A stretch of 64,000 nt of DNA from Nocardioides luteus (GTDB lineage: Bacteria > Actinomycetota > Actinomycetes > Propionibacteriales > Nocardioidaceae): the NCBI RefSeq assembly GCF_000960475.2, contig NZ_JZDQ02000003.1, positions 124,001 through 188,000 on the forward strand. The letters are read 5' to 3'. Of the stretch, positions 49,684 to 59,593 are shown piece by piece. Numbering within the stretch: position 1 is the stretch's first letter; each line of letters begins with the position of its first letter. A program made the translations under genes and the position numbers. Under the pieces are notes generated by a model. That model was not told where the DNA came from and searched no databases. It saw only the letters and a list, made by a program, of their open reading frames with translations.

Positions 49684-51225
49684 ATGACCAACACCACGGT
49701 TCCCGTCGGGGTCGGCGCCCTCACCTTCGACCAGGTCGTCGCCGTCGCCCGTCACAACGCCCCCATCACCCTCACCGACGAGTCTCTTGCTGCGATGGCC
49801 GCCAGCCGTGCGCTCATCGAGGACCTCGCCCACGACACCCGGCCCCACTACGGGATCTCCACCGGTTTCGGGGCACTGGCCAACACCTCGATCCCGCCCG
49901 AGCACCGCGCCCAGCTGCAGGCCTCGCTGGTCCGCTCGCACGCGGCCTCCTCCGGCGCGGAGATCGAGAAGGAGGTCGTACGCGGCCTCATGCTGCTGCG
50001 CCTCTCGACCCTCGCCACGGGGCGGACCGGCGTGCGCCCCGAGGTCGCCCAGACCTACGCCGCGCTCCTGAACGCCCAGATCACCCCCGTCATCGGCGAG
50101 TACGGCTCGCTCGGCTGCTCCGGCGACCTGGCCCCGCTCGCGCACTGCGCACTCGCGGCGATGGGTGAGGGCGACGTACGCAACGCGTCCGGCGAGCTCG
50201 TGCCCGCGGCCGACGCGCTGGCGGCCGCCGGGATCACCCCGGTGGCGCTGCGCGAGAAGGAGGGTCTGGCGCTGATCAACGGCACCGACGGGATGCTGGC
50301 GATGCTGGTCCTCGCGCTCGCCGACCTGGACGACCTGGTGGCCACCGCCGACATCGCCGGAGCGCTCAGCATCGAGGGGCTCCAGGGCACCGACAGCGTC
50401 TTCGCCGAGGACCTCCAGGCGCTGCGCCCGCACGTCGGCCAGGCGACCTCGGCCGCCAACATCCGCGCCGTCCTCGCGGGCAGCGGCATCGTCGCCGACC
50501 ACCGCGGCACCGGTTTCACCCGGGTGCAGGACGCCTACTCGCTGCGCTGCGCACCCCAGGTCCACGGCGCGGTCCGCGACACGATGGCCCACGCCGCGCG
50601 GGTGGCCGAGGTCGAGCTCGCCAGCGCTGTCGACAACCCGGTGATCACCCTCGACGGCCGGGTCGAGTCCAACGGCAACTTCCACGGGGCACCGGTCGGC
50701 TACGTACTCGACTTCCTGGCCATCGCCACCGCCGACCTCGCCTCGATCTCGGAGCGCCGCACCGACCGGTTCCTCGACAAGGCCCGCAACCACGGGCTGC
50801 CGCCGTTCCTCGCCCATGACCCCGGGGTCGACTCGGGCCACATGATCGCGCAGTACACCCAGGCCGGGATCGTCTCCGACCTCAAGCGTCTGGCCGTGCC
50901 GGCGAGCGTCGACTCCATCCCGACCTCCGCGATGCAGGAGGACCACGTCTCGATGGGCTGGAACGCGGCCCGCAAGCTGCGCCGTGCGATCTCCGGGGCT
51001 CGTCAGGTCGTCGCCATCGAGCTCCTCACCGCGGCCCGTGCCATCGACATGCGTGCCCCCGAGCGCCCCGGTGCCGTGGGCGCCGCGCTGGTCGAGCAGA
51101 TCCGCACCCTGGTCCCCGCACCCGGCCCCGACCGTTTCCTGGCACCCGACATCAAGGCGGTCGTGACCCTCGTCGAGACCGGTGAGCTGCTGGCGAAGGC
51201 CCGGGAACTGGCCGCCATCGTCTGA
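49684..51225 (+). CDS. hutH: Histidine ammonia-lyase
   Basis: 513-aa first enzyme of histidine breakdown (histidine to urocanate + ammonia). The electrophilic MIO cofactor forms from the triplet in GSLGCSGDLAPLAHCAL, here Cys-Ser-Gly in place of the usual Ala-Ser-Gly, a variant I recall in other actinobacterial enzymes. Other markers are YGISTGFGALANTS near residue 55 and QEDHVSMGWNAARKL near the C-terminus. It lies 17 nt after the LCP gene and 176 bp before hutU. Two palindromes lie between hutH and hutU. Confidence 0.96.
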   Translation: MTNTTVPVGVGALTFDQVVAVARHNAPITLTDESLAAMAASRALIEDLAHDTRPHYGISTGFGALANTSIPPEHRAQLQASLVRSHAASSGAEIEKEVVRGLMLLRLSTLATGRTGVRPEVAQTYAALLNAQITPVIGEYGSLGCSGDLAPLAHCALAAMGEGDVRNASGELVPAADALAAAGITPVALREKEGLALINGTDGMLAMLVLALADLDDLVATADIAGALSIEGLQGTDSVFAEDLQALRPHVGQATSAANIRAVLAGSGIVADHRGTGFTRVQDAYSLRCAPQVHGAVRDTMAHAARVAEVELASAVDNPVITLDGRVESNGNFHGAPVGYVLDFLAIATADLASISERRTDRFLDKARNHGLPPFLAHDPGVDSGHMIAQYTQAGIVSDLKRLAVPASVDSIPTSAMQEDHVSMGWNAARKLRRAISGARQVVAIELLTAARAIDMRAPERPGAVGAALVEQIRTLVPAPGPDRFLAPDIKAVVTLVETGELLAKARELAAIV

Positions 51226-51249
51226 TCGCTGCGGCGGGGCTCGGGCATT

Positions 51250-51327
51250 TTCCCGCCATGGCGGGAATCTGACGCCCACCACCGCAGATCCGGCCGCATT
51301 TTCCCGCCATGGCGGGAAAATGCGGCC
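51250..51327. promoter_or_regulatory. Paired palindromes between hutH and hutU
   Basis: Palindrome 1 is TTCCCGCCATGGCGGGAA (51250-51267). Palindrome 2 (51292-51327) is a perfect 36-bp palindrome with the same core, TTTTCCCGCCATGGCGGGAA, and outer arms GGCCGCA / TGCGGCC. The centres are about 51 bp apart. They could be a repressor operator pair for hutU, a hutH terminator, or dispersed repeats. Confidence 0.55.
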
Positions 51328-51401
51328 ATCAGCGCGCCCGGACACCAACATTTCCCGGGGCGGCCTGCGAACCCGGCCCGCGATGCGGTGAGATGGACCA
51401 C

Positions 51402-53054
<1,653 letters not shown>

Positions 53055-53161
53055 CTCGACAGATGCACACAGTGGGCATGGTCTGTTGACCGCACCAACT
53101 TCCGCGTGCCCTGCGAGCGGGCGCGGGGTTGGTCCAGCCCGTGCGTGGGTACCGCCGACAT

Positions 53162-54148
53162 ATGGCATCTCAGCGAGTTCGCAGCGGGCCCCCGGGCGTA
53201 GACGCGTACTCACCGGAGGAGATCCCGCGCAAAGGCTGGGTCCAGGTTGCGAAGCGGGCGTGGGGGGAGGCGAAGTCCGACCAGCTACCTCTGCTGGCGG
53301 CCGGCGTCGCCTTCTACTCGTTCCTGGCGGTGTTTCCGGCGATGATCGCGGCGGTGATGCTCTACGGTCTGGTCCGCGACCCCGGGGACGTTCAGCGCGA
53401 AGTCGACGATCTGTCCCAGACGCTGCCCTCGGACGCGGCGAGCGTGCTGACCACCCAGTTGGAGGCGATCACCTCCACCTCGTCGGGTTCCCTCGGGCTC
53501 GGGCTGCTGGTCAGCCTGATTCTGGCGCTGTGGAGCGCTTCAGGCGGCGTCGGCAGCATCATGAGCGCGGTCAACGTCGCCTATGACGAGGAGGAGACGC
53601 GCGGATTCGTCAAGCGCAAGCTGCTGTCCCTCGGGCTCACCGTCGCTGCGATCGTGTTCGTGATCGTGACGATCTCGTTGGTGGCGGTCGCTCCGGCGCT
53701 GCTCGACAACCTCGTCGACGCCGGTCCGGTGCGTTGGGGCCTGGAGGCGGCACGCTGGGTGGGTCTGGTGGTCGCGATGTCGATCGCGCTGGCCGTCCTC
53801 TACAAGGTGGCCCCGGACCGCGACGACGCCGAGCTCCGTTGGGTTTCCGTGGGAGCCGTCGTGGCGACGGTCCTGTGGCTGGTAGCCAGCGTCGGGTTCT
53901 CCCTGTACGTGGACAACTTCGGCTCCTACAACAAGACCTATGGCGCGCTGGCCGGCGTGGTCGTGTTGCTGCTGTGGCTGTGGCTGACGATGTACGTCGT
54001 GCTGCTGGGTGCCGAGATCAACGCGGAGGCCGAGCAGCAGACCGTGGCGGACACCACGGTCGGCCCGGATGAACCGCTCGGCGAGCGCGGCGCGGTGAAG
54101 GCTGACAGCATCCCCGATGACCAGACCCCGCGACCGGCCGACCCTTGA
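53162..54148 (+). CDS. YihY/BrkB family membrane protein
   Basis: 328-aa polytopic protein (once called ribonuclease BN). About six helices: DQLPLLAAGVAFYSFLAVFP, then SGSLGLGLLVSLILALWSAS, and on to GALAGVVVLLLWLWLTMYVV followed by LLGAEINAE, the family signature. The C-terminal ~40 residues are acidic and disordered. Function unknown, probably transport or envelope related. ATG 53162 is preferred over GTG 53129. No strong ribosome site. GC is somewhat lower than in hutU. Confidence 0.85.
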   Translation: MASQRVRSGPPGVDAYSPEEIPRKGWVQVAKRAWGEAKSDQLPLLAAGVAFYSFLAVFPAMIAAVMLYGLVRDPGDVQREVDDLSQTLPSDAASVLTTQLEAITSTSSGSLGLGLLVSLILALWSASGGVGSIMSAVNVAYDEEETRGFVKRKLLSLGLTVAAIVFVIVTISLVAVAPALLDNLVDAGPVRWGLEAARWVGLVVAMSIALAVLYKVAPDRDDAELRWVSVGAVVATVLWLVASVGFSLYVDNFGSYNKTYGALAGVVVLLLWLWLTMYVVLLGAEINAEAEQQTVADTTVGPDEPLGERGAVKADSIPDDQTPRPADP

Positions 54149-54230
54149 GAGGCCACGGCGGGGCTTGAGAATGCCCGGTGAGCTCCTGGGCGCCCTGCGT
54201 CTCAGCGTTGCTCGTCGGGCATGGTCCGAC

Positions 54231-54803
54231 TCACCCGCGCCGCTTGCCGAGCACGACCAGGTAGCGGCACGGCTCGTCGGTCGGGTTGACGAAGACGCAG
54301 TCGGCCGGTGGCCCCAGCTGCAGGCAGTCCCCCGCGTCGAGCTCGTGGACGAGGTCGCCCTCGACGAACCGCAGGTGGCCCGACAGCACCCAGATCTGCT
54401 GCTCCTTGAAAGCGTACGCCGAGGCCGGCGCGGCCACCGACGCCCCGGGAGGGAACTCCACCTCGACCAGCTCCAGGATCCCGCGCGCGGGCGGGGAGAC
54501 GGCGCGGCGTACGTAACCGGTCTCGGGGTCCTTCCACTCGGGCTGCTCGGCACGCCTGGCCACGCGCACGGCGTCCCCCTCGACCCGCGCGATCAGCTCG
54601 GACAGGGTGAGCTCCAGGGCACCGGAGAGACGGGCGAGCAGCACCGCCGTCGGCTGCGCCTCACCCCGCTCGATCTTGGAGATCATCGCCCGCGACACGC
54701 CGGAGGCCTCGGCGAGAGCCGCGACGGTCAACCCGGCCGACTCCCGCGCCGACCTGATGTTGGCCGCCAGGGCATCACCAAACGTGTCACTATCGTCAGT
54801 CAT
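54231..54803 (-). CDS. XRE-family regulator with C-terminal cupin domain
   Basis: 190 aa: helix-turn-helix at residues ~10-70 (LTVAALAEASGVSRAMISKI) and a cupin at ~100-185 (FPPGASVAAPASAY, QIWVLSGHLRFVEGD, DCLQLGPPADCVFVNP). Such proteins repress neighbouring genes and sense small ligands through the cupin. It is divergent from the GNAT gene, 18 bp between start codons. A TATAGT box lies 6 nt before its ATG with no ribosome site, so the mRNA is probably leaderless. Confidence 0.88.
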   Translation of the reverse strand: MTDDSDTFGDALAANIRSARESAGLTVAALAEASGVSRAMISKIERGEAQPTAVLLARLSGALELTLSELIARVEGDAVRVARRAEQPEWKDPETGYVRRAVSPPARGILELVEVEFPPGASVAAPASAYAFKEQQIWVLSGHLRFVEGDLVHELDAGDCLQLGPPADCVFVNPTDEPCRYLVVLGKRRG

Positions 54804-54809
54804 GTGACT

Positions 54810-54815
54810 ACTATA
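54810..54815 (-). promoter_or_regulatory. -10 box for a leaderless XRE-cupin mRNA
   Basis: TATAGT on the minus strand ends 6 nt before the ATG, so transcription should start at or next to the start codon. The same bases lie just before the AGGAG of the divergent GNAT gene, so the regulator could control both. Confidence 0.55.
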
Positions 54816-54821
54816 GGAGAC

Positions 54822-55316
54822 ATGCCCTCCTGGACCATCCGCGACGCGACGCCGGACGACGCCGCGGCCTGCGCTGAGATCTACGAGCCGTACGTCCGCG
54901 ACACCGTCATCTCCTTCGAGACCGAGCCACCGACGGCCGAGGAGATGGCCGACCGCATCAAGTCGGCCCAGGCCGAGCACGCCTGGCTCGTCCTCGAGGC
55001 CGACGACAAGGTGGTCGGCTACGCGTACGCCACCCAGCACCGCACCCGCGCCGCCTACCGTTGGGCGTGCGACGTGTCGATCTACCTGGAGACCGGCCGT
55101 CGCCGCAGCGGCGCCGGCAAGGCCCTGTACGCCGCCCTCCTCCCGCTCCTGCGCGAGCGCGGCTATCGCCGGGCACTGGCCGGGATCGCGCTCCCCAACG
55201 AGGCGAGCATCGGCCTGCACCGCTCCTTCGGCTTCACCGACGTCGGCGTCTACCGCCGCATCGGCTGGAAGCTCGACGCCTGGCACGACGTCGCCTGGAT
55301 GCAGCTCGATCTCTGA
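54822..55316 (+). CDS. GNAT N-acetyltransferase, phosphinothricin-acetyltransferase-like
   Basis: 164-aa acetyltransferase. The N-terminus IRDATPDDAAACAEIYEPYV and SFETEPPTAEEMADRI are typical of the PAT/YncA group that acetylates phosphinothricin, methionine sulfoximine and similar amino acids. The acetyl-CoA site is near RRRSGAGKALYAALL. The C-terminus has SFGFTDVGVYRRIGWKLDAW. ATG 54822 follows AGGAG. Divergent from the XRE-cupin regulator, the likely controller. Confidence 0.87.
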   Translation: MPSWTIRDATPDDAAACAEIYEPYVRDTVISFETEPPTAEEMADRIKSAQAEHAWLVLEADDKVVGYAYATQHRTRAAYRWACDVSIYLETGRRRSGAGKALYAALLPLLRERGYRRALAGIALPNEASIGLHRSFGFTDVGVYRRIGWKLDAWHDVAWMQLDL

Positions 55317-55323
55317 GCCTCGC

Positions 55324-55953
55324 TCAGGCGGGAGCGAGCACCTCCACCAAGGTGCGCCGCAGCCAGTCTCGATACTCGGCCTGCTGCCACCCCGTCGTAC
55401 GCCGCAACAGCAGGTAGCTCTCGGCCTGAGCCGCCAGCGCCACCGTCTCCTCCTGCCACACCGGGTCGGCCACCTCCGCGAGCAGACCGTCCGCCCGGGC
55501 GGCGCGGACGAACCGTCGCATCAGCTCACGGGTGTCGGCGCGGCCCGCCTGGAAGGCCTCGGCCAGCTCCGGTTCGGAGGCCTGTGCCTGCAGCGCGACC
55601 TCGAAGAGGTCGCCGGCTCGCGCCATCAGGTCGGCGTTTCCATCGACGAGTGCGTTGATCCGGTCCTGGAGAGCCGACTCCGTGAGAGCCGCCTGGAACC
55701 AGTCCCGCTCGCCGACCGTGCGCTGCTCGGCGTCTCCCCCGACGGCCACGTCGACGACACTGCGCAGCAAGGCCGCCTTGGTGCCGAATCGGACGTAGAC
55801 GGTCCGGTGCCCGACCCTGGCTCGGTCGGCGACCGCCGTCAGCGTGGTCGCGTGATAGCCGTCGCGTACGAACAGCGCCCGCGCGGCGTCGAGGATGCGT
55901 TCCTGGGTCTCGGCCACCTTCGCGGCACGAAGTCCCTTGACAGGGGTGCTCAC
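55324..55953 (-). CDS. TetR-family regulator
   Basis: 209-aa TetR protein: KVAETQERILDAARALFVRD and TTLTAVADRARVGHRTVYV form the DNA-binding domain. The rest is a helical ligand domain with no recognised specificity. GTG 55951-55953 is chosen because TATGCT ends 7 nt upstream, the spacing of a leaderless mRNA. An ATG four codons earlier lies inside the inverted repeat. It is divergent from the VOC-family gene. Confidence 0.85.
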   Translation of the reverse strand: MSTPVKGLRAAKVAETQERILDAARALFVRDGYHATTLTAVADRARVGHRTVYVRFGTKAALLRSVVDVAVGGDAEQRTVGERDWFQAALTESALQDRINALVDGNADLMARAGDLFEVALQAQASEPELAEAFQAGRADTRELMRRFVRAARADGLLAEVADPVWQEETVALAAQAESYLLLRRTTGWQQAEYRDWLRRTLVEVLAPA

Positions 55954-55956
55954 GAG

Positions 55957-55991
55957 ATGCAGCATAACTGCATGATTGCAGTTTGACTGCA
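55957..55991. promoter_or_regulatory. Two candidate TetR operators
   Basis: Inverted repeats ATGCAG-CATAA-CTGCAT (55957-55973) and TGCAGT-TTG-ACTGCA (55977-55991) fill the gap between the TetR start and the VOC gene. The first covers the TetR -10 box (AGCATA on the plus strand), so autorepression and control of the VOC gene are likely. Confidence 0.6.
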
Positions 55992-56009
55992 ACAAAAGGG
56001 AGGTGTTTC

Positions 56010-56522
56010 ATGATCGCCACTGACGCCCCCGCTCTGGACGGGGTGCACCACGTGAAGCTGCCGGTCAGCGACCTCGAGCGCTCGCGCGCGTGGTACGCAT
56101 CCCGGCTCGGCTACGTCACGCTGATCGAGTTCACGAAGGGCGGCCGCACGACCGGCATCACCATGCGCCACCCGAACGGCGGGCCGATGATCGGATTCGT
56201 CCTCGACCCGGATCTCGCCGGACGGGCGAGCGGCTTCGACTACTTCTCGATCGGCGTACGTAGCAAGGCCGATCTCGAGAACCTGGCCGAGCGGCTCGCA
56301 GCGCTCGGCGAGGAGAACGCAGGCGTCCATTTCGCCACCATCGGCTGGATCCTGCCCGGCACACACGACCCCGACGGCCACGAGGTCCGCTTCTACACGA
56401 ACGACCATCACACCGACGTTCCCGACGAGGATCTGCCGCTGGTGGTGGACGACCCGATCGGCACCGAGGCCGAGCGGGAGCGAGCCCACAACGCGAAAGC
56501 GGCCCCTCCCAGCGCTGGCTGA
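56010..56522 (+). CDS. VOC/glyoxalase-superfamily protein
   Basis: 170-aa vicinal-oxygen-chelate protein. VHHVKLPVSDLERSRAWYAS gives the first metal-binding His and the beta-alpha start. DPDGHEVRFYTND gives the second module with His and Glu. These folds act as dioxygenases, glyoxalases or resistance proteins. The substrate is not readable. ATG 56010 follows GGGAGGTG. Probably repressed by the divergent TetR gene. Confidence 0.85.
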   Translation: MIATDAPALDGVHHVKLPVSDLERSRAWYASRLGYVTLIEFTKGGRTTGITMRHPNGGPMIGFVLDPDLAGRASGFDYFSIGVRSKADLENLAERLAALGEENAGVHFATIGWILPGTHDPDGHEVRFYTNDHHTDVPDEDLPLVVDDPIGTEAERERAHNAKAAPPSAG

Positions 56523-56543
56523 GAAGGACCGCTTCGGTATGTG

Positions 56544-56616
56544 TACCCCCGACCGGATTTGAACCGGCGTTACCGCCGTGAGAGGGCGACGTCCTAGGCC
56601 GCTAGACGACGGGGGC
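56544..56616 (-). tRNA. tRNA-Glu (CTC)
   Basis: 73 nt, 5' GCCCCCG at 56616. The cloverleaf is clear: anticodon stem-loop GCC-CTCTCAC-GGC with anticodon CTC, T arm GCCGGTTCAAATCCGGT. The acceptor closes with G1-U72. No encoded CCA. It is identical to the copy at 56784-56856. Confidence 0.93.
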
Positions 56617-56745
56617 TTGCACCTGTCATCAGGACCGATTCGGTCCCGCTGACGAGAGAAAACACTACCCGATGACCTGCCGATCCCCCACATCGGCACC
56701 ACCCCTCCGGCACCAGCCGCATCAGCACCCTGGCCGGAAATGACG

Positions 56746-56774
56746 AAGAGCCCGAGTCGATGACTCGGGCTCTT
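56746..56774 (-). terminator. Terminator after tRNA-Glu copy 2
   Basis: Perfect 13-bp stem AAGAGCCCGAGTC / GACTCGGGCTCTT with a 3-nt loop, 9 nt beyond the 3' end of the tRNA at 56784-56856 in the direction of transcription. Confidence 0.8.
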
Positions 56775-56783
56775 CCTGCGTGG

Positions 56784-56856
56784 TACCCCCGACCGGATTT
56801 GAACCGGCGTTACCGCCGTGAGAGGGCGACGTCCTAGGCCGCTAGACGACGGGGGC
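56784..56856 (-). tRNA. tRNA-Glu (CTC), second copy
   Basis: Same 73-nt sequence as the copy at 56544-56616. Identity extends a few bases into both flanks (GGGGGCTTGC at the 5' side), which points to a recent tandem duplication. Transcribed toward gene 56010 from downstream of tRNA-Gln. Confidence 0.93.
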
Positions 56857-56900
56857 TTGCAGCGGGTGAAACCTTAGCGAACCGCTTCGGTGACTCCCAA

Positions 56901-56916
56901 ATCCTCCGGAGAGGAT
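56901..56916 (-). terminator. Hairpin after tRNA-Gln
   Basis: ATCCTC-TCCG-GAGGAT on the minus strand followed by TTTGGG, 3 nt after the tRNA-Gln 3' end. Possible terminator or processing stem. Confidence 0.5.
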
Positions 56917-56919
56917 CCG

Positions 56920-56991
56920 CTGGGCTACTAGGACTCGAACCTAGAATAACTGGACCAGAACCAGTCGTGTTGCCAATTACACCATAGCCCA
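56920..56991 (-). tRNA. tRNA-Gln (CTG)
   Basis: 72 nt, acceptor TGGGCTA / TAGCCCA, anticodon stem ACTGG-TTCTGGT-CCAGT with anticodon CTG, T arm CTAGGTTCGAGTCCTAG. First of three tRNA genes on this strand, downstream of gltX and the CPBP gene. Confidence 0.94.
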
Positions 56992-57102
56992 TCGCCTTGC
57001 TGGACTTAGCTCCAGAAGGACGATCCGGCCCTGGGGATTTCTCCCTCGAACCGAGAGGAAACATTACCGGCGAGGTCCCCCGGCGACGAAATCGGCACGC
57101 CC

Positions 57103-58041
57103 CTAGATGCTCTTCGTCGTGGTCGAGAGGCCCGCCGACCGGGCCGCCCACACGGTCAGGGCGAGGAAGACGCCCGACTGGACCAGGGTGACCGGGATCC
57201 GCCACCACGATCCTTCGGAGGTGTTGAGCACCGTCGAGATGTCACCGAAGGCGACCGCCATGCCGAGGCTGACGAAGTTGTTGAGGACGTGCATCGCGAT
57301 GCCGGCCTCGATGCCGCCGGTGGCGATCACGCAGATGCCCGCGACGATCCCGAAGGCGAACCGGTCCAGGAACAGCGGCAGATCCTGGGAGCCGTGGGCG
57401 AAGGCGAACAGCAGCGCGGTGATCGTCACCGAGACCGTGCGCGCCCAGGCCATCCCGCCGAACAGGGACCCGAAGGTCTGGAAGATGTAGCCGCGGAAGA
57501 GATACTCCTCCCCCGCCGCCTGCAGCGGGGTGAGCAGCACGATCACGAGCACGAAGTCGCGCATCGTGCTCGTGTAGGGGTTGAGCGTGCTGGGCCCGAG
57601 GTCGTCACCCGGGATCGGCAGCCGGGAGGCGATGATGATCGTGACCACCATCGTGACCGCCGCGATCCCCAGGCACTGCAGCAGCCACCGCCAGCGGATC
57701 CGGCGCTCGACCGAGGCCAGCCACCCCGGCCGCAGCCCGTGCAGCGCCCAGCACAGCAGCATCGCCGCCGGGATCGCCCCGGCCAGCGAGAGCAGCAGGA
57801 ACGCGAGCGACTCCGGGGTGACGTTCTCGACGTCGGCGACCGCCGCCATCGAGGTGGCGACGTCGTCGCCGGTGAGCCGGAAGAAGAGCTCGAACCCGAC
57901 CAGCACCACCGCCGGCGAGACGAAGAAGACACACAGTCCGATCAGGATGAGTCCGACCAGCGGCCGCCCCCAGCCGCTGCGCCCACTGCGCTGCACCTGG
58001 TAGTACGCCAGTCCCGAGGGCGGCTCCACGACCGTACTCAT
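57103..58041 (-). CDS. CPBP-family intramembrane glutamic protease
   Basis: 312-aa polytopic membrane protein of the CAAX-protease/bacteriocin-processing group. The three motifs are present: QAAGEEYLFRGYIF (EExxxR), LLFAFAHGSQD (FxxxH) and AMHVLNNFVS (HxxxN). Eight or so helices. The substrate is unknown. It is 10 nt after gltX on the same strand. Confidence 0.9.
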   Translation of the reverse strand: MSTVVEPPSGLAYYQVQRSGRSGWGRPLVGLILIGLCVFFVSPAVVLVGFELFFRLTGDDVATSMAAVADVENVTPESLAFLLLSLAGAIPAAMLLCWALHGLRPGWLASVERRIRWRWLLQCLGIAAVTMVVTIIIASRLPIPGDDLGPSTLNPYTSTMRDFVLVIVLLTPLQAAGEEYLFRGYIFQTFGSLFGGMAWARTVSVTITALLFAFAHGSQDLPLFLDRFAFGIVAGICVIATGGIEAGIAMHVLNNFVSLGMAVAFGDISTVLNTSEGSWWRIPVTLVQSGVFLALTVWAARSAGLSTTTKSI

Positions 58042-58051
58042 CCTGTCCGAC

Positions 58052-59593
58052 CTACTTCCCGAGAACCGCCTTCAGGCGGCCCAGCGTACGCTCCCGGCCG
58101 AGCAGCTCCATGGATTCGAACAGAGGAGGGCTGATCCGCTTGCCGGTCACCGCGACCCGCACCGGGCCGTACGCCTTGCGCGGCTTGAGCCCGAGGCCGT
58201 CGATCAGGGCCGCGGTCAGCGCGTCCTGGATCTCGGCCGTCGACCAGGTGGAGAGGCCGGCCAGCGCGTCGTAGGAGGCCTTGACCACACCCAGGCCCTC
58301 CTCGTCGAGGAGCTTGGCGGCGTCCTCCTCGTCGAGCGTGAAGTCGGCCTCGGGCACGAAGAGGAATCGCAGCATGTCGGAGGCCTCGCCGAGCTTGTTG
58401 ATCCGCTCGGCGACCAGCGGCATCGCCTGCTCCAGCATCTGCGCGTCGGCATCCGAGACCGGGTCCGAGACGACACCGTCGGCCTTGAGGTAGGGAATCA
58501 CCCGGTGGGTGATCTCCTCGACCGGCAGCAGCCGCATGTGGGAGGCGTTGATCGCCTCGGCCTTCTTGATGTCGAAGCGGGCCGGGTTCTTGACCACGTC
58601 GGAGATCTCGAAGGCCTCGACCATCTCCTCCATGGTGAAGATGTCGCGGTCGGCCGCGATCGCCCAGCCGAGCAGCGCCACGTAGTTGAGCAGCCCCTCC
58701 GGCAGGAAGCCCTCCTCGCGGTACTTCAGCGCGTGCGCCTCCGGGTCGCGCTTGGAGAGCTTCTTGTTGCCCTGGCCCATGACGTACGGCAGATGACCGT
58801 ACGCCGGGGCGCGGTCGGCCAGGCCAACCTCGACGAACGCGTCGAAGAGCGCGATCTGGCGGGGCGTCGAGGAGAGCAGGTCCTCGCCGCGGAAGACGTG
58901 GGTGATGTTCATGGTGGCGTCGTCGACCGGCGCGGTGAGCGTGTAGAGCGGGTCGCCGTTGGCGCGCGCGAGCGCATAGTCGGGGACGTGCTTGGTCTCG
59001 AAGGTCACCTCGCCGCGGACGAGGTCGTCGAAGGTGATCGAGCCGTCGGGCATGCGGAAGCGCGGGACCGAGGAGCGGCCCTCCGCCTCGTACGCCTTGA
59101 TCTGGTCCTCGCTCAGGTCGCGGCAGTGGTTGTCGTAGCCCTGGGCGGGCGCCTCGCCCTTCTCGCCGGCGGCCTTGGCGGCCTTGTAGGCGGCGAGGCG
59201 CTCCTCGTAGCGGGCGGTGACCTCCTCGCCGGTACAGTAGCACTCGTAGACGTGGGAGGAGGCGCGCAGCCGGCCGAGCGCGTCGGCGTAGATCTCCGAG
59301 CGCTCCGACTGGCGGTAGGGGCCGTACGGGCCGCCGACCTCGACGCCCTCGTCCCAGTCGAGGCCGAGCCAGCGCATCAGGTCGATGAGCCCGTCGTAGG
59401 ACTCCTGGGTGTTGCGCGCCTTGTCGGTGTCCTCGATGCGGAAGACGAAGGTGCCGCCGTGGTGGCGCGCGAAGGCCCAGTTGAACAGGGCGGTGCGGAC
59501 CAGGCCGACGTGGGGCGAGCCGGTCGGCGAGGGTGCCATCCGGACCCGGTAGTCCTTCGGCTCGAGTGTGTTGTTCAGTCCGCTGCCAGTCAC
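58052..59593 (-). CDS. gltX: Glutamyl-tRNA synthetase
   Basis: 513-aa class I synthetase. The HIGH region is [18 protein letters not shown]. The KMSKS loop reads [13 protein letters not shown]. It charges the tRNA-Glu genes encoded nearby. In actinobacteria that use GatCAB it may also misacylate tRNA-Gln, whose gene is also adjacent. Its ATG overlaps the FAH-family stop by 4 nt, and that gene-gltX order is standard in actinobacteria upstream of ndgR-leuCD. Confidence 0.96.
   Translation of the reverse strand: MTGSGLNNTLEPKDYRVRMAPSPTGSPHVGLVRTALFNWAFARHHGGTFVFRIEDTDKARNTQESYDGLIDLMRWLGLDWDEGVEVGGPYGPYRQSERSEIYADALGRLRASSHVYECYCTGEEVTARYEERLAAYKAAKAAGEKGEAPAQGYDNHCRDLSEDQIKAYEAEGRSSVPRFRMPDGSITFDDLVRGEVTFETKHVPDYALARANGDPLYTLTAPVDDATMNITHVFRGEDLLSSTPRQIALFDAFVEVGLADRAPAYGHLPYVMGQGNKKLSKRDPEAHALKYREEGFLPEGLLNYVALLGWAIAADRDIFTMEEMVEAFEISDVVKNPARFDIKKAEAINASHMRLLPVEEITHRVIPYLKADGVVSDPVSDADAQMLEQAMPLVAERINKLGEASDMLRFLFVPEADFTLDEEDAAKLLDEEGLGVVKASYDALAGLSTWSTAEIQDALTAALIDGLGLKPRKAYGPVRVAVTGKRISPPLFESMELLGRERTLGRLKAVLGK

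Noticed and set aside
56544..56991. tRNA cluster as an integration site for an island
   Set aside because: No integrase gene and no repeated tRNA 3' fragment nearby. The second tRNA-Glu is a full copy with its own terminator.
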